64,000 bases of DNA, from contig NZ_JAGEOK010000002.1 of assembly GCF_017573545.1 (NCBI RefSeq), forward strand, positions 399,905 to 463,904. Reading direction: 5' to 3'. Below the pieces are notes generated by a model. It worked only from the letters and a program-made list of their open reading frames with translations, was not told the origin of the DNA and did no database searches. The DNA comes from Actinomadura nitritigenes (lineage in GTDB: Bacteria > Actinomycetota > Actinomycetes > Streptosporangiales > Streptosporangiaceae). Positions within the stretch are counted from its first letter, which is position 1, and every line of letters starts with the position of its first letter. The position numbers and the translations under genes were made by a program. Shown here piece by piece: positions 1-12,136 of this stretch.

Positions 1-1496
<1,496 letters not shown>

Positions 1497-1605
1497 GCCC
1501 CGATCCTGCCCGATCCGGCGCCCGGTTCACGGCCCCGGGCCGTCCCGTTTCGGCGGGTTGCCCCCGAGCGCGCCGCCCCTATGATGACGTCGCCGATGAC
1601 CGGGT

Positions 1606-1619
1606 CCGTCCGCGGACGG
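1606..1619. promoter_or_regulatory. 14-bp perfect palindrome between divergent genes
   Basis: CCGTCCGCGGACGG is a perfect palindrome in the 209-bp gap between the YyaL-like gene and the methyltransferase gene. It could be an operator for either gene. In DNA this GC-rich short palindromes arise easily, so function is only a suggestion. Confidence 0.25.
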
Positions 1620-1705
1620 GCCCCGACCCGGCACAAGCACCAAGAACGTCGTCCAACGCTCCCCCTCCCCCCGCTCCTGCACCCGCTGAAGTTGGAGCTT
1701 CACCC

Positions 1706-2608
1706 ATGACCGAAACCCGGCCCTCCACCCCCACCTCCCTCGACGACGTCGACGGCTGGTTCCCCAAGGTCGACCAGAGGCTGTTCACCTGGTTCCTGGA
1801 CCGCCAGGAACGCCTCGGCCAGCAGGGCGACCTCGTCGAGCTCGGCTCCTACCTCGGCAAGAGCGCCATCCTCATCGGGCGCCACCTGCGCGACGGCGAG
1901 ACCTTCACCGTCTGCGACCTGTTCGACTCCGAGGCCCCCGACGACTCCAACCAGGCCGAGATGGACGGGTCGTACGCGAGCCTGACCCGCACCGCCTTCG
2001 AGGCGAACTACCGCGCCTTCCACGACGGCCTGCCGCGGATCGTCCAGGCGCCGACCTCGGTGATCCTCGACCACGTGCGGCCGGAGAGCTGCCGGTTCGT
2101 GCACGTGGACGCGTCCCACCTGTACGAGCACGTGCGGGGCGACATCCAGGCCGCGCACGTGATGCTGCCGGTGGAGGGCGTGCTCGTCTGCGACGACTAC
2201 CGCTCCGAGCACACCCCCGGCGTCTCCGCCGCCGTCTGGGAGGCGGTCGCCGCCGAGGGCCTGCGCCCGGTCTGCGTCACCCCCCAGAAGTTCTACGGGA
2301 CGTGGGGCGACGTGAAGGACGTCCAGGACGACCTGCTGGCCTGGCTCGGCGAGCAGGACGACCTCTGGCACGAGGTGCAGGAGGTGGCCGGGCGGCCGCT
2401 GCTGCGCGTCAAGGGCAAGCCGGCCCCGAAGGCCCCCAAGAAGGACCGGACGCGCGAGCTCAAGGAGCGCCTCGCCCGCGCCGAGGAGCAGCGGGCGCGC
2501 GCGCAGCACGAGCTCGACTCCGTCCGCAACTCGTTGAGCTTCAAGGTCGGCCGGGCCGCCACCGCGCTGCCCCGGGCGATGCGCCGCCGCAACGGGCGGC
2601 AGCGCTAG
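1706..2608 (+). CDS. Class I SAM-dependent methyltransferase with C-terminal coiled coil
   Basis: A 300-residue protein of the Methyltransf_24 type. The SAM-binding loop is LVELGSYLGKS (43-53), followed by an acidic residue after the second strand (CDLF, 70-73), then HVDASHLYEH (133-142) and CDDY (162-165), which in relatives bind substrate or metal. Residues about 243-285 are Lys/Glu/Arg/Ala-rich and predicted coiled coil, ending in a basic tail (SFKVGRAATALPRAMRR). That tail style is common on enzymes of cell-surface glycan synthesis, so an O-methylation role there is possible; the substrate is unknown. GGAG lies 8 bases before ATG 1706. The gene is convergent with and touches the oxidoreductase gene (4-base overlap). 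Confidence 0.85.
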   Translation: MTETRPSTPTSLDDVDGWFPKVDQRLFTWFLDRQERLGQQGDLVELGSYLGKSAILIGRHLRDGETFTVCDLFDSEAPDDSNQAEMDGSYASLTRTAFEANYRAFHDGLPRIVQAPTSVILDHVRPESCRFVHVDASHLYEHVRGDIQAAHVMLPVEGVLVCDDYRSEHTPGVSAAVWEAVAAEGLRPVCVTPQKFYGTWGDVKDVQDDLLAWLGEQDDLWHEVQEVAGRPLLRVKGKPAPKAPKKDRTRELKERLARAEEQRARAQHELDSVRNSLSFKVGRAATALPRAMRRRNGRQR

Positions 2609-3963
2609 CCGTCGAGGGCCGCGAGGGCGGTCTCGATGGTGCGGTGGAACGTCGGATAGGCGTAGATCATCTCGCGGAGGGCCGCGGTGGGGGCCTCGGT
2701 GTGCACGGCGACGGCCAGCGCGCCGAGGACCTCCCCGCCGGCCGGCCCGGCCGCGGTCGCGCCGACCAGCACCCCCCACTCGGTGCTCTCGACGAGCTTG
2801 ACGAACCCGTCGTTGCCGACCTTCTGGATCCAGCCGCGCGCCGACTCCGGGATCGGCGCGAGCCCGGTGCGGACCGGCAGGTTCTGATCGCGGGCCTGCG
2901 CCTCGGTGAGCCCGACCGACGCGATCTCGGGATCGGTGAACGTCACCCGGGGGACGGCCCGGTAGGCGGCCTGCGGCCCCTCCTCGCCGAGGATGTCGCG
3001 GACCGCGACGGACGCCTGGTACATCGACACGTGCGTGAACGCGCCCTTGCCGGTGATGTCGCCGATCGCCCAGACGCCGTCGGCGGCGCGCATGTGCCCG
3101 TCCACGTCGAGCCGCCGGGCGTTCTCGTCCAGGCCCACGGCGTCCAGGCCGAGGCCCTTCAGGTTCGGGCGGCGGCCCGTCGCGACGAGCAGCCGGTCGG
3201 CGGCCAGGGTCTCGTCCCCGAGATGCAGGCGGAACTCGCCGTTCGCGTACGACGCGCCGGTGACCTTCGCGCCCGTCCGCACGCCGATGCCCTCCCGCTC
3301 GAACACCTGCCGCAGCAGCCCGCTCGACTCGGGTTCCTCGTTCAGCAGCAGGCGGTCGGCCGCCTCGACGACCGTCACGCGGCTGTCGAAGCGTGAGAAG
3401 ACCTGCGCCATCTCCACCCCGACCGCGCCGCCGCCCAGCACCAGCAGCGACTCCGGCACCTCGGTGGCCTGCACGGCCTCCCGGTTCGTCCAGTACGGGA
3501 CGTCCGCGAGCCCGTCGACCGGCGGAGCCGACGGCGCCGTGCCGGTGTTGAGCAGGATGCCGCGGCGGGCCCGGAACACCCGGTCGCCGACCGTCACCTC
3601 GCGCGGCCCGGTGATGCGGCCCTCCCCCCGCACCAGCCGCGCGCCCTTGCCGGTGAGCCGGTCGGCGGCGGCCGTGTCCGTCCACGAGCCGGTCGCCTCG
3701 TCGCAGATCCGGGCGGCCACCGGCGCCCAGTCCGGCCGGATGATCGAGTCGCCCGCCATCCCCGGGATGCGGGTGCCGTCCGCGATCAGCCCCGCCGCGC
3801 GCACCATCATCTTCGTCGGGACGCACGCGTAGTACGGGCACTCCCCGCCGACCAGCCGGGACTCCACGGCCGCGACGGACAGGCCGGCCTCGGCCAGCCG
3901 GCCCGCCGCGTCCTCCCCGCCGGGCCCGAGACCGATGACGACGACATCGACTTCTTCAGCCAT
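2605..3963 (-). CDS. FAD/NAD(P)-dependent disulfide oxidoreductase (dihydrolipoamide dehydrogenase-like)
   Basis: A 452-residue flavoprotein of the pyridine nucleotide-disulfide oxidoreductase family. It has an N-terminal FAD-binding VVIGLGPGG (8-16), a redox disulfide C42-PYYA-C47, a second Rossmann motif (LVLGGGAVGVEMA) for NAD(P)H, the second FAD motif GVWAIGDITG and a C-terminal dimerisation domain. The C-terminal active-site region reads IYAYPTFHRTIE, where true dihydrolipoamide dehydrogenases have a catalytic HxxHPT..E motif, so the substrate is unlikely to be lipoamide. ATG 3963 is chosen over 3981 because AGGA stands 8 bases upstream of it. No 2-oxoacid dehydrogenase genes are nearby. 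Confidence 0.88.
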   Translation of the reverse strand: MAEEVDVVVIGLGPGGEDAAGRLAEAGLSVAAVESRLVGGECPYYACVPTKMMVRAAGLIADGTRIPGMAGDSIIRPDWAPVAARICDEATGSWTDTAAADRLTGKGARLVRGEGRITGPREVTVGDRVFRARRGILLNTGTAPSAPPVDGLADVPYWTNREAVQATEVPESLLVLGGGAVGVEMAQVFSRFDSRVTVVEAADRLLLNEEPESSGLLRQVFEREGIGVRTGAKVTGASYANGEFRLHLGDETLAADRLLVATGRRPNLKGLGLDAVGLDENARRLDVDGHMRAADGVWAIGDITGKGAFTHVSMYQASVAVRDILGEEGPQAAYRAVPRVTFTDPEIASVGLTEAQARDQNLPVRTGLAPIPESARGWIQKVGNDGFVKLVESTEWGVLVGATAAGPAGGEVLGALAVAVHTEAPTAALREMIYAYPTFHRTIETALAALDG

Positions 3964-3994
3964 GCCCCGAGTCCTGCCCATGTTGGGCGGGGTC

Positions 3995-4948
3995 TCACTG
4001 TGGCGGGCGAGGTTTTGCGGCCCGGCGGGGCGGCAGGGGAATCCGGTCCAGGTCGTGGACGAGCGAGATCGCGCCGCCGAACTCGGCGGCGGCCTCGTCC
4101 TCGAAGCGGTGCTCGTCCTCCGCGCGGTAGCGCTCGGAGAAGTGCGTGAGGACCAGGTGCCGGACGCCGGCGTCCGCCGCGACCCGGCCCGCCTGCCCCG
4201 CCGTGAGGTGACCGAACCTCGCCGCGAGCGGGGAGTCCTCGTTCAGGAACGTCGACTCGATCACCAGCATGTCGACGCCGGACGCGAGATCCCGCACGCC
4301 GTCGCAGCGGCGGGTGTCCATGACGAACGCGACCTTCTGCCCGGGACGCCGCGCGCTGCACTCCTCCAGCGCGACCGTCGTGCCGTCCGGCGCGGTCACC
4401 CGCCCCCGCTCCTGGAGTTCGCGGACGAGCGGCCCTCGCACGCCCCGCTCCGCGAGCCGCTCCGGCAGCATCGTCACGCCGTCCGGCTCCTCGACCCGGT
4501 ACCCGTACGCCTCCACCGGGTGCGACAGCCGCCGCGCGACCAGCGAGAACGGCGCGTCCTCCAGGTCGAGCGCGGTCCGCTCCCCCGACACCGGCCACTC
4601 GCGGACCACCTCGGTGTCGTGGAACGCCGACGCGTACCGCAGCCGCTGCCAGTACTCCGCGCCGCTCGCCGGGAACACCGCGTTCACCGGGTGCTCGACG
4701 CCGTCGCGCGCGATCCGCTGGACGATGCCGGGCACGCCGAGGCAGTGGTCGCCGTGGAAGTGCGTCACGCAGATCCACGTCACGTCGTTCGCGGCGACCC
4801 CGGCGTGCGCCATCTGCCGCTGCGTCCCCTCGCCCGGGTCGAACAGCAGGCCCTGCCCGTCCCAGCGCAGCAGGTAGCCGTTGTGGTTGCGGGCCTTGGT
4901 CGGCACCGCGCTGGCGGAGCCGAGGACGATCAGATCGCGTGCGGACAT
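3995..4948 (-). CDS. rnz: Ribonuclease Z (metallo-beta-lactamase fold)
   Basis: A 317-residue protein of the tRNase Z type, which matures tRNA 3' ends by endonucleolytic cleavage in the cytoplasm. It has the zinc motif T62-H-F-H-G-D-H68, an early [17 protein letters not shown] segment, the PxKxxFxxDT-like stretch AFVMDTR, and late zinc and AxR-like elements ([19 protein letters not shown]). Length suits bacterial RNase Z. ATG 4948 begins the conserved [11 protein letters not shown] strand and is preferred over the upstream extension to 5056, which would run into the divergent gene. Confidence 0.9.
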   Translation of the reverse strand: MSARDLIVLGSASAVPTKARNHNGYLLRWDGQGLLFDPGEGTQRQMAHAGVAANDVTWICVTHFHGDHCLGVPGIVQRIARDGVEHPVNAVFPASGAEYWQRLRYASAFHDTEVVREWPVSGERTALDLEDAPFSLVARRLSHPVEAYGYRVEEPDGVTMLPERLAERGVRGPLVRELQERGRVTAPDGTTVALEECSARRPGQKVAFVMDTRRCDGVRDLASGVDMLVIESTFLNEDSPLAARFGHLTAGQAGRVAADAGVRHLVLTHFSERYRAEDEHRFEDEAAAEFGGAISLVHDLDRIPLPPRRAAKPRPPQ

Positions 4949-4974
4949 CCCCCCATGGTGCCGGGCGAAGGCCG

Positions 4975-4990
4975 TTGCAAGCGCTTGGTT
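4975..4990. promoter_or_regulatory. LacI-type operator candidate (TTGCAAGCGCTTGGTT)
   Basis: In the 85-bp gap between divergent rnz and the PPOX gene there is a perfect 10-bp palindrome CAAGCGCTTG with central CG, inside TTGCAAGCGCTTGGTT. LacI/GalR-family regulators typically bind such sequences. No LacI gene is nearby, so the binding protein is unknown. Confidence 0.4.
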
Positions 4991-5033
4991 ATCCTGACCG
5001 CGTCCTGGACCGATGCGAGCAAGGGAGAGCCGC

Positions 5034-5510
5034 GTGGCCGGAAGCAAGCGCGACAAGATCAGGATGACCCCCGAGGAGGTCGCCGCCTACCTCGCCGGCA
5101 ACTTCAAGGTCCAGGTCGCCACCGTCGGCAAGGACGGCGAGCCGCACCTCGTCACGATGTTCTACGCGCTGCTCGACGGCAAGATCGCGTTCACCACGTA
5201 CCACTCGTCGCAGAAGGTCGTGAACCTGCGCCGCAATCCGACGATGACCTGCCTCGTCGAGGACGGCGTCGAGTACAACGAGCTGCGCGGCGTCGCACTG
5301 TACGGCCGCGGCCTGGTCATCGAGGACCGCGACGAGCTGCACAAGGTCGGCTACGTCGTCGGCTCCCGCATGGCGGGCCTGCCCGTCCCCGAGATCGGCG
5401 AGCCCATCGACCCCGCCATGGCCGCCGGCATCGAGCAGGCCATGTCCAAGCGCGTCCTCGTCGTCATGGACCCCGACACCGTCGTCAGCTGGGACCATCG
5501 GAAGGCGTGA
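5034..5510 (+). CDS. PPOX-class flavin/F420-dependent oxidoreductase
   Basis: A 158-residue protein with the split-barrel fold of the pyridoxamine 5'-phosphate oxidase superfamily: [16 protein letters not shown] (strand, turn and cofactor-binding strand), [18 protein letters not shown] (phosphate/cofactor contacts) and [12 protein letters not shown]. In actinomycetes many such proteins use F420 or bind haem or flavin; the cofactor cannot be decided here. GTG 5034 is chosen because AAGGGAGAG ends 4 bases before it; an ATG at 5013 precedes this ribosome binding site and is unlikely. Its 3' end overlaps the opposing TPR gene by 26 bases. Confidence 0.85.
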   Translation: MAGSKRDKIRMTPEEVAAYLAGNFKVQVATVGKDGEPHLVTMFYALLDGKIAFTTYHSSQKVVNLRRNPTMTCLVEDGVEYNELRGVALYGRGLVIEDRDELHKVGYVVGSRMAGLPVPEIGEPIDPAMAAGIEQAMSKRVLVVMDPDTVVSWDHRKA

Positions 5511-6387
5511 GCCCCTCCCGCCGGCGCGCCGCGTCCTCCGCCTTGGGGGTCGGGACCGAGCCGTAGAGGGTGATCGCGCGGTCGAGGGCGGCGCCCTCGG
5601 CCGCGGTGTCGCCGCGCTGCCGGGCCGCGTCCGCGAGATGCACGAACGCGTCGCCCTCCCGCTCCGGGGCCTCCTCCGCCCGGACGATCTCCAGTGCCTG
5701 GCCGAAGAAGTTGGTCGCCGCAACGGGCCGTCCCGCGCGCAGGTACGCCTCGCCGAGGGTGGTGAGGGCGCGGGCCCGGTCGTGGTCGTCGGAGAGCGCG
5801 GCGAACTCGTCCGGCAGGGAGCCCAGCAGCCGGATGGCGCGGTCGAGGTCGCCCGTCTCCATCAGCGCGCGGCCGAGGTTGTGCCGGGCCAGCAGCACCG
5901 TGCGGCGGTCGCCGTCGCGCTCGGCGAGCCGCAGGCCCTCCTCCAGCGACTCGGCGGCCTCCGCCCAGCGCTCCCGGTGCAGCAGCGCCAGTCCCTCCGC
6001 CTCCAGTTCCGCCTCGCCGGACGCCGGACCGGAGAGGTAGTGGTCCAGGACCCGGCGCAGCGCCGCGTCGCGCTCCTCCTCGGTGTCCTCGCGGGCGGCC
6101 CATTCCCGCGCGTAGTCGCGGACGGGCCCGGGCAGCCGGTGGCGGTCGCCGCCCGCATCGGCGACGAGACCGCGGTCGGCGAGCGTCCGGAGCAGGTCGC
6201 GGGCATCCGCCTCCGGGACCCCGGCCAGGGCGGCGGCCGCGGCGGCGCCGAAGTCGTCGCCGGGCTGCAGGCCCAGCAGCCGGAGCAGCCGGGCGGCGTC
6301 CGGAGGGAGCGCCCGGTAGGAGTCCTCGAATTTCGCGCGCACGTCGGGGTCCTTCCCCCGACGCGGCGGGCGCCAACCGGGCGGCAC
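5485..6387 (-). CDS. TPR protein resembling the C-terminal part of AfsR/NB-ARC regulators
   Basis: A 300-residue protein. Residues about 16-105 (FEDSYRALPPDAARLLRLLG, then LAGVPEADARDLLRTLADRGLV, then RLPGPVRDYAREWA) match the winged-helix segment that follows the NB-ARC ATPase in AfsR-like regulators. Residues about 120-290 form tetratricopeptide-like helical repeats (AARHNLGRALMETGDLDRA; ARALTTLGEAYLRAGRP). The DNA-binding and ATPase domains are absent. It may be a stand-alone adaptor or a remnant of a truncated regulator. The GTG start at 6387 lies beside a GC-rich tandem repeat, which fits an eroded 5' end. Confidence 0.7.
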   Translation of the reverse strand: MPPGWRPPRRGKDPDVRAKFEDSYRALPPDAARLLRLLGLQPGDDFGAAAAAALAGVPEADARDLLRTLADRGLVADAGGDRHRLPGPVRDYAREWAAREDTEEERDAALRRVLDHYLSGPASGEAELEAEGLALLHRERWAEAAESLEEGLRLAERDGDRRTVLLARHNLGRALMETGDLDRAIRLLGSLPDEFAALSDDHDRARALTTLGEAYLRAGRPVAATNFFGQALEIVRAEEAPEREGDAFVHLADAARQRGDTAAEGAALDRAITLYGSVPTPKAEDAARRREGLTPSDGPS

Positions 6388-6400
6388 GACGCCCCGCCAC

Positions 6401-6475
6401 GGCGCCCGGGCCCGGCGCCCGGGCCCGGCGCCCCGGCCCGGTCCCGGCCCGGGTTCCGGCCCGGGTTCCGGCCGC
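6401..6475. repeat. GC-rich short tandem repeats
   Basis: Two copies of GGCGCCCGGGCCC followed by two of CCCGGGTTCCGG and related C/G blocks fill the gap between the AfsR-like fragment and ltrA. The stretch can form several hairpins and may act as a terminator for ltrA. It may also mark a replication-slippage site. Confidence 0.55.
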
Positions 6476-6493
6476 GGGGCTGCGGCTCGCGGC

Positions 6494-7807
6494 TCAGCGC
6501 CCCGGTGGCGGCTCGGCGGGCTCGGCGCCGTCGGCGGCCGCCTCCCCGAGCGGGACGGGCCGCATCGCCGGCACTCCCGGGACGCTCGGGACGCGGTCGC
6601 GCAGCCGGTAGGCGCGCACGTCCCACAGCGCCAGCGCGGCCACCACGACCGTCGTGCAGATGTGCAGGGTCAGCCGGTCCATCGCGAACGAGATCGCCGC
6701 GAGCCCCGCGAGCGCGACCAGCGCGGTGAGGCGGGCCCGCGTGAAGTCCCCGAAGACGGCCCGCTTGAAGAGGGCGTGCCCGAACACGAACAAGGCCGGG
6801 CCGCCCGTCGCGACGGCGGCGAAACCGGCCGTCACGTGCCCGCCGGGATGCGCCATCACCATCTCGTCCGCGACGGCGCCGACGATGATGCCCGCGACCA
6901 TCACGATGTGGATGAACGTGTACGCGGACCGGCCCAGACGTCCCGGATCCGGGGACTCGGCGATCCGCTCGGCCGCCTTCTCCGCCGTGTGGTCGAAGTA
7001 GATCCACCAGAGCGCGACGGCGCCGGCGAACGCCGACACGAACCCCGCCGCGACCCCGGCGCCCGGCGTACGGCCGCCGAGCGTCGCACCGGTGACCAGC
7101 ACGGACTCGCCGAGGGCGATGATGACGAACAGCTGGCAGCGCTCGGCCATGTGGCCGCCGTCGATGGTCCAGTCGGCCGTGCTGGACCGGCCGAGCAGCG
7201 GGGTCGTGTACCCGTGCCACGGCGCCAGGTACTCCAGCGCGACGGCGAGCAGCCACAGCCCGGCGCGGACGTCCGCCGCGTCCACGAGGGCGCCGCCGAT
7301 CCACAGCACGGCCGACACCGCCTGCCAGAACAGCACCCGCTGGAAGTTGCGGCCGAGCTCGTGGGCCCAGGTGGTGGCGACGACGAAGACGGTCCGGCCC
7401 ACCTGGATGACCACGTAGGCCGCAGCGAACCACACCCCGCCGGAACCGAACGCGCCGGGCAGCATCGCCGCCATGAACAGCCCGGCGATCATCACGCCGA
7501 CCAGCATCAGCCGGACCACCGGATGGTCCGGGTCGAACCAGTTGGTGGTCCAGCAGGTGTACATCCACGCCCACCAGACCGCGAGCAGGAGCAGCAGCGT
7601 CTCGGCGGCGCCGCGGGCGGTCAGGTGCTCCAGCAGCCGGTGCGACAGCTGGGTCACCGCGAAGACGAAGACCAGGTCGAAGAAGAGCTCGAAGAAGGTG
7701 ACCCGCGCCGTGCCGTCGCCGCGGGGCCGCAGCAGGGCGTCCACCCTGGACGGGCGCCCTGCGGGCATGCCGGACGGCGCGGCGTGCCCGGTGCGCGCGT
7801 CGCTCAT
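6494..7807 (-). CDS. ltrA: Low temperature requirement protein A (LtrA) family membrane protein
   Basis: A 437-residue polytopic membrane protein. The first membrane region carries the family hallmark FFELFFDLVFVFAVTQLSHR (residues about 39-58), followed by about eleven further hydrophobic helices, including the ALGESVLVTGATL segment typical of LtrA. The family is named for growth at low temperature in Listeria; its molecular activity is not established. ATG 7807 follows GGCAGGCATCCCCCC. It is transcribed in the direction away from the mca group, 30 bases downstream of the small membrane protein gene. Confidence 0.9.
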   Translation of the reverse strand: MSDARTGHAAPSGMPAGRPSRVDALLRPRGDGTARVTFFELFFDLVFVFAVTQLSHRLLEHLTARGAAETLLLLLAVWWAWMYTCWTTNWFDPDHPVVRLMLVGVMIAGLFMAAMLPGAFGSGGVWFAAAYVVIQVGRTVFVVATTWAHELGRNFQRVLFWQAVSAVLWIGGALVDAADVRAGLWLLAVALEYLAPWHGYTTPLLGRSSTADWTIDGGHMAERCQLFVIIALGESVLVTGATLGGRTPGAGVAAGFVSAFAGAVALWWIYFDHTAEKAAERIAESPDPGRLGRSAYTFIHIVMVAGIIVGAVADEMVMAHPGGHVTAGFAAVATGGPALFVFGHALFKRAVFGDFTRARLTALVALAGLAAISFAMDRLTLHICTTVVVAALALWDVRAYRLRDRVPSVPGVPAMRPVPLGEAAADGAEPAEPPPGR

Positions 7808-7837
7808 GGGGGGATGCCTGCCGGCCGGGGCGCCGGG

Positions 7838-8089
7838 CTAGGCGGTGCCGGCGGACTCGTCGCCCGCCTTGCGGTCGGCGGCCGCGGCGGCCTTGGCGGC
7901 CTGCGCCCGCTCCCATTCCTGCTGCTTGAGATCGGCCTCCCGGGGCGCCTGGATCTTCCTCATCTGCTTGTTCATCGACCGGACGAGGAACACCAGCGCG
8001 ATCAGCAGCGCCAGGAACACCCCGAAGCCGAGGAGGCCGGGGCTGACCGTGTCGTTGTTGAGCGGAATGGCGTGGGCGAGCGGTAGCAC
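7838..8089 (-). CDS. Small single-span membrane protein, translationally coupled to mca
   Basis: An 83-residue protein with one membrane helix (LLGFGVFLALLIALVFLVRS, about 20-39) followed by a cytoplasmic, charged Ala/Lys/Glu/Gln-rich tail. The GTG start at 8089 shares its G with the TAG stop of mca, and another in-frame GTG lies at 8098; both indicate coupling. Small proteins of this shape commonly follow mca in actinomycetes. No function is known. Confidence 0.75.
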   Translation of the reverse strand: MLPLAHAIPLNNDTVSPGLLGFGVFLALLIALVFLVRSMNKQMRKIQAPREADLKQQEWERAQAAKAAAAADRKAGDESAGTA

Positions 8090-9018
8090 TACAGACACAC
8101 CTTCTCCCGGATGCCGGCGAACAGGTCGCTCTCCGGCAACTCGGTGTCGACCAGGGACCTGGCCAAATGGTAGTCCTCGGTCGGCCATGCCTCGCGCTGG
8201 ACGTCCAGCGGGACGCGGAACCAGAACCCGTCGGGGTCGATCTGGGTCGCGTGCGCGAGGAGCGCGCGGTCACGGGTCTCGAAGTAGTCCGCGCACGGGA
8301 CCCGGGTCGTGACGTCCCACGTCGCGCGCTTCTCCTTCTCGTCCTCGAAGCGCTCGATCCAGTCGTGGTACGGCGACTCCAGGCCCGCCTTCTCCATCGC
8401 GGTGTGCAGCGCGAGGATGCGGTCCTTGCTGAAGGTCATGTGGTAGTAGAGCTTCAGCGGCTGCCACGGGTCGCCCGCGTCCGGGTAGCGCTCCGGGTCG
8501 CCGGCCGCCTCGAACGCCTCCACCGACACCTCGTGGCACTTCACGTGGTCGGGGTGCGGGTAGCCGCCCTTCTCGTCGTACGTCAGCATCACGTGCGGGC
8601 GGAACTCGCGGACGGCGCGCACCAGCGGCTCGCTGGCGGTCTCCAGCGGCTCCAACGCGAAGCAGCCCTCGGGCAGCGGCGGCAGCGGGTCCCCCTCGGG
8701 GAAGCCGGAGTCGACGAAGCCGAGCCAGCGCTGCCCGACGCCGAGGATCTCGCGGGCCCGCGCCATCTCGGCCTCGCGCACCTTGCCGATGTCGGCCTTG
8801 ACCTCGGGACGGTCCATCGCCGGGTTCAGGATGTCGCCGCGCTCGCCGCCGGTGCAGGTGACGACCAGCACCTCCACGCCCTCCGCGACGTACCGGGCCA
8901 TCGTGGCCGCGCCCTTGCTGGACTCGTCGTCGGGGTGGGCGTGCACCGCCATCAGGCGCAGCGGCTCGGCACCCCCGTCCGGCCGGGCGCACGTCGTATC
9001 GTCGATGACCTCGGACAC
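8089..9018 (-). CDS. mca: Mycothiol S-conjugate amidase
   Basis: A 309-residue zinc amidase of the PIG-L/MshB family. It cleaves mycothiol S-conjugates to a mercapturate and GlcN-Ins during detoxification of electrophiles. The zinc motif A27-H28-P29-D30-D31-E32 sits in [32 protein letters not shown] matches Mca, and [14 protein letters not shown] supplies the third ligand. Mca is favoured over MshB by the SSKGAATM sequence and the greA/DUF4307 neighbourhood. The GTG start is supported by GGGAG about 9 bases upstream. The gene diverges from the DUF4307 gene and is coupled to the small membrane protein gene. Confidence 0.94.
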   Translation of the reverse strand: MSEVIDDTTCARPDGGAEPLRLMAVHAHPDDESSKGAATMARYVAEGVEVLVVTCTGGERGDILNPAMDRPEVKADIGKVREAEMARAREILGVGQRWLGFVDSGFPEGDPLPPLPEGCFALEPLETASEPLVRAVREFRPHVMLTYDEKGGYPHPDHVKCHEVSVEAFEAAGDPERYPDAGDPWQPLKLYYHMTFSKDRILALHTAMEKAGLESPYHDWIERFEDEKEKRATWDVTTRVPCADYFETRDRALLAHATQIDPDGFWFRVPLDVQREAWPTEDYHLARSLVDTELPESDLFAGIREKVCL

Positions 9019-9141
9019 CTGGGGATCTCCCTCTCAGCGAGCGGTTCTTACCGTGAAGGCGGACCCCGGTTCGGAGCACCCGCGCCTACAGACGAGAATT
9101 GTCCCTGACAACGTCCGCACCCCGCACGGAGATTCCCCGCG

Positions 9142-9525
9142 ATGACGACGAGCGTGCCGGCGCCGGAGGCGCCCACCGAGCCCAAGCGCGGCCGGCTCGG
9201 CCTGGTGATCATCGGGATCGTGTGCGCGGTCGCGGCGGGCGGCTTCGGGTTCATCGCCGCGCACGTGGGGCAGACTCCCGGCATCGACGCGCAGCTGATC
9301 ACCTACGACGCGGGCCCGGCCTCCATCGAGGTGAACTTCTCCGTCGCGAAGCCGAAGGGGGACGTGGTGCACTGCACGCTGCAGGCCTTCGACGAGAACA
9401 TGGCCGTGATCGCGAAGAGGGACGTCACGATCCCGGCCGGAACGTCGAAGGCGGGCATGTCGGAGACGCTGCCCACGCCGGGCAAGGCGACCAGCGCCCA
9501 GGTGCAGGGCTGCCGCAAGGCGTGA
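9142..9525 (+). CDS. DUF4307 domain-containing membrane protein
   Basis: A 127-residue protein with a short basic N-terminus, one membrane helix (GLVIIGIVCAVAAGGFGFIA, about 23-42) and an extracytoplasmic beta-rich domain containing DVVHCTLQAFDENMAVIAKR and a final Cys (QVQGCRKA). The two cysteines may form a disulfide. DUF4307 genes lie between mca and greA in many actinobacteria, as here, but no function has been assigned. CGGAGA precedes the ATG by about 9 bases. Confidence 0.85.
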   Translation: MTTSVPAPEAPTEPKRGRLGLVIIGIVCAVAAGGFGFIAAHVGQTPGIDAQLITYDAGPASIEVNFSVAKPKGDVVHCTLQAFDENMAVIAKRDVTIPAGTSKAGMSETLPTPGKATSAQVQGCRKA

Positions 9526-9724
9526 CGCCGGTCCGGGCCGCGGACGCCTGGATCGTCCGGTCGGCGGGTGAAACCCGATTGGCCGGTTGCACACGCCGAG
9601 TTCAGGGAACCTTTACCCGCACACACCGGATAGGCTAGAGGTTTCACCCGGCCGCACTTCATGTCGATGTGGCGCCCGCCCGGAAGGGCCGGCGAGGATC
9701 GCAACATGTGGATGAGGAGTACCC

Positions 9725-10222
9725 GTGACCGAGACCCGCGCTGACAACGTCACCTGGCTGACCCAGGAGGCGTACGACCGGCTCAAGGCTGAGCTGGACC
9801 ACCTGTCGGGCCCGGGCCGCATCGAGATCGCTCAGAAGATCGAGGCGGCGCGGGAGGAAGGCGACCTGCGCGAGAACGGCGGCTACCACGCGGCCAAGGA
9901 GGAGCAGGGCAAGATCGAGGGCCGGATCCTCCAGCTCCAGGGGATCCTGGAGAACGCGCGCGTGGGCGAGGCGCCGCGCACCGAGGGCGTCGTCGGCCCG
10001 GGCATGACCGTCACGGTCACCTTCGAGGGCGACGAAGAGGAGGTCACGTTCCTGCTGGCCTCCCGCGAGGAGGTCGGCGCGCCCATCGACGTCTACTCGC
10101 CGAAGTCGCCGCTCGGCGCGGCGATCAACGGCAAGAAGGTCGGCGACAAGGCCACCTACGCGCTGCCGAACGGCCGCAGCATGACCGTCGAGATCCTCGA
10201 CGCGACCCCCTACGGCGGCTGA
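9725..10222 (+). CDS. greA: Transcription elongation factor GreA
   Basis: A 165-residue protein that enters the RNA polymerase secondary channel and stimulates cleavage of backtracked RNA. The N-terminal coiled coil (about 12-83) carries the acidic tip EEGDLRENGGYHAAKEEQ (with D and E residues that hold catalytic magnesium) and the C-terminal domain contains SPLGAAINGKKVGD. GTG 9725 has GGAG 5 bases upstream. The 5' gap of 199 bases contains a plausible promoter (TAGGCT near 9631), and an intrinsic terminator follows at 10278. Confidence 0.96.
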   Translation: MTETRADNVTWLTQEAYDRLKAELDHLSGPGRIEIAQKIEAAREEGDLRENGGYHAAKEEQGKIEGRILQLQGILENARVGEAPRTEGVVGPGMTVTVTFEGDEEEVTFLLASREEVGAPIDVYSPKSPLGAAINGKKVGDKATYALPNGRSMTVEILDATPYGG

Positions 10223-10294
10223 CCCCCGCCGCGATCGCCGCTCCCCCGAGCGGCGTCACCGGCCGGGAGTGCGCTTCACGGTCCGCCGTCCCGC

Positions 10295-12030
<1,736 letters not shown>

Positions 12031-12136
12031 TGGCGCCGCCGGCGTGCGGCACCTGACCGGCCCGGGCACGCGGTGTCCTGGGCCGGTCAGGAGCCCGGCG
12101 GGCGGACGGGGGCGCGGACCGGCACACTGTGGCGCT

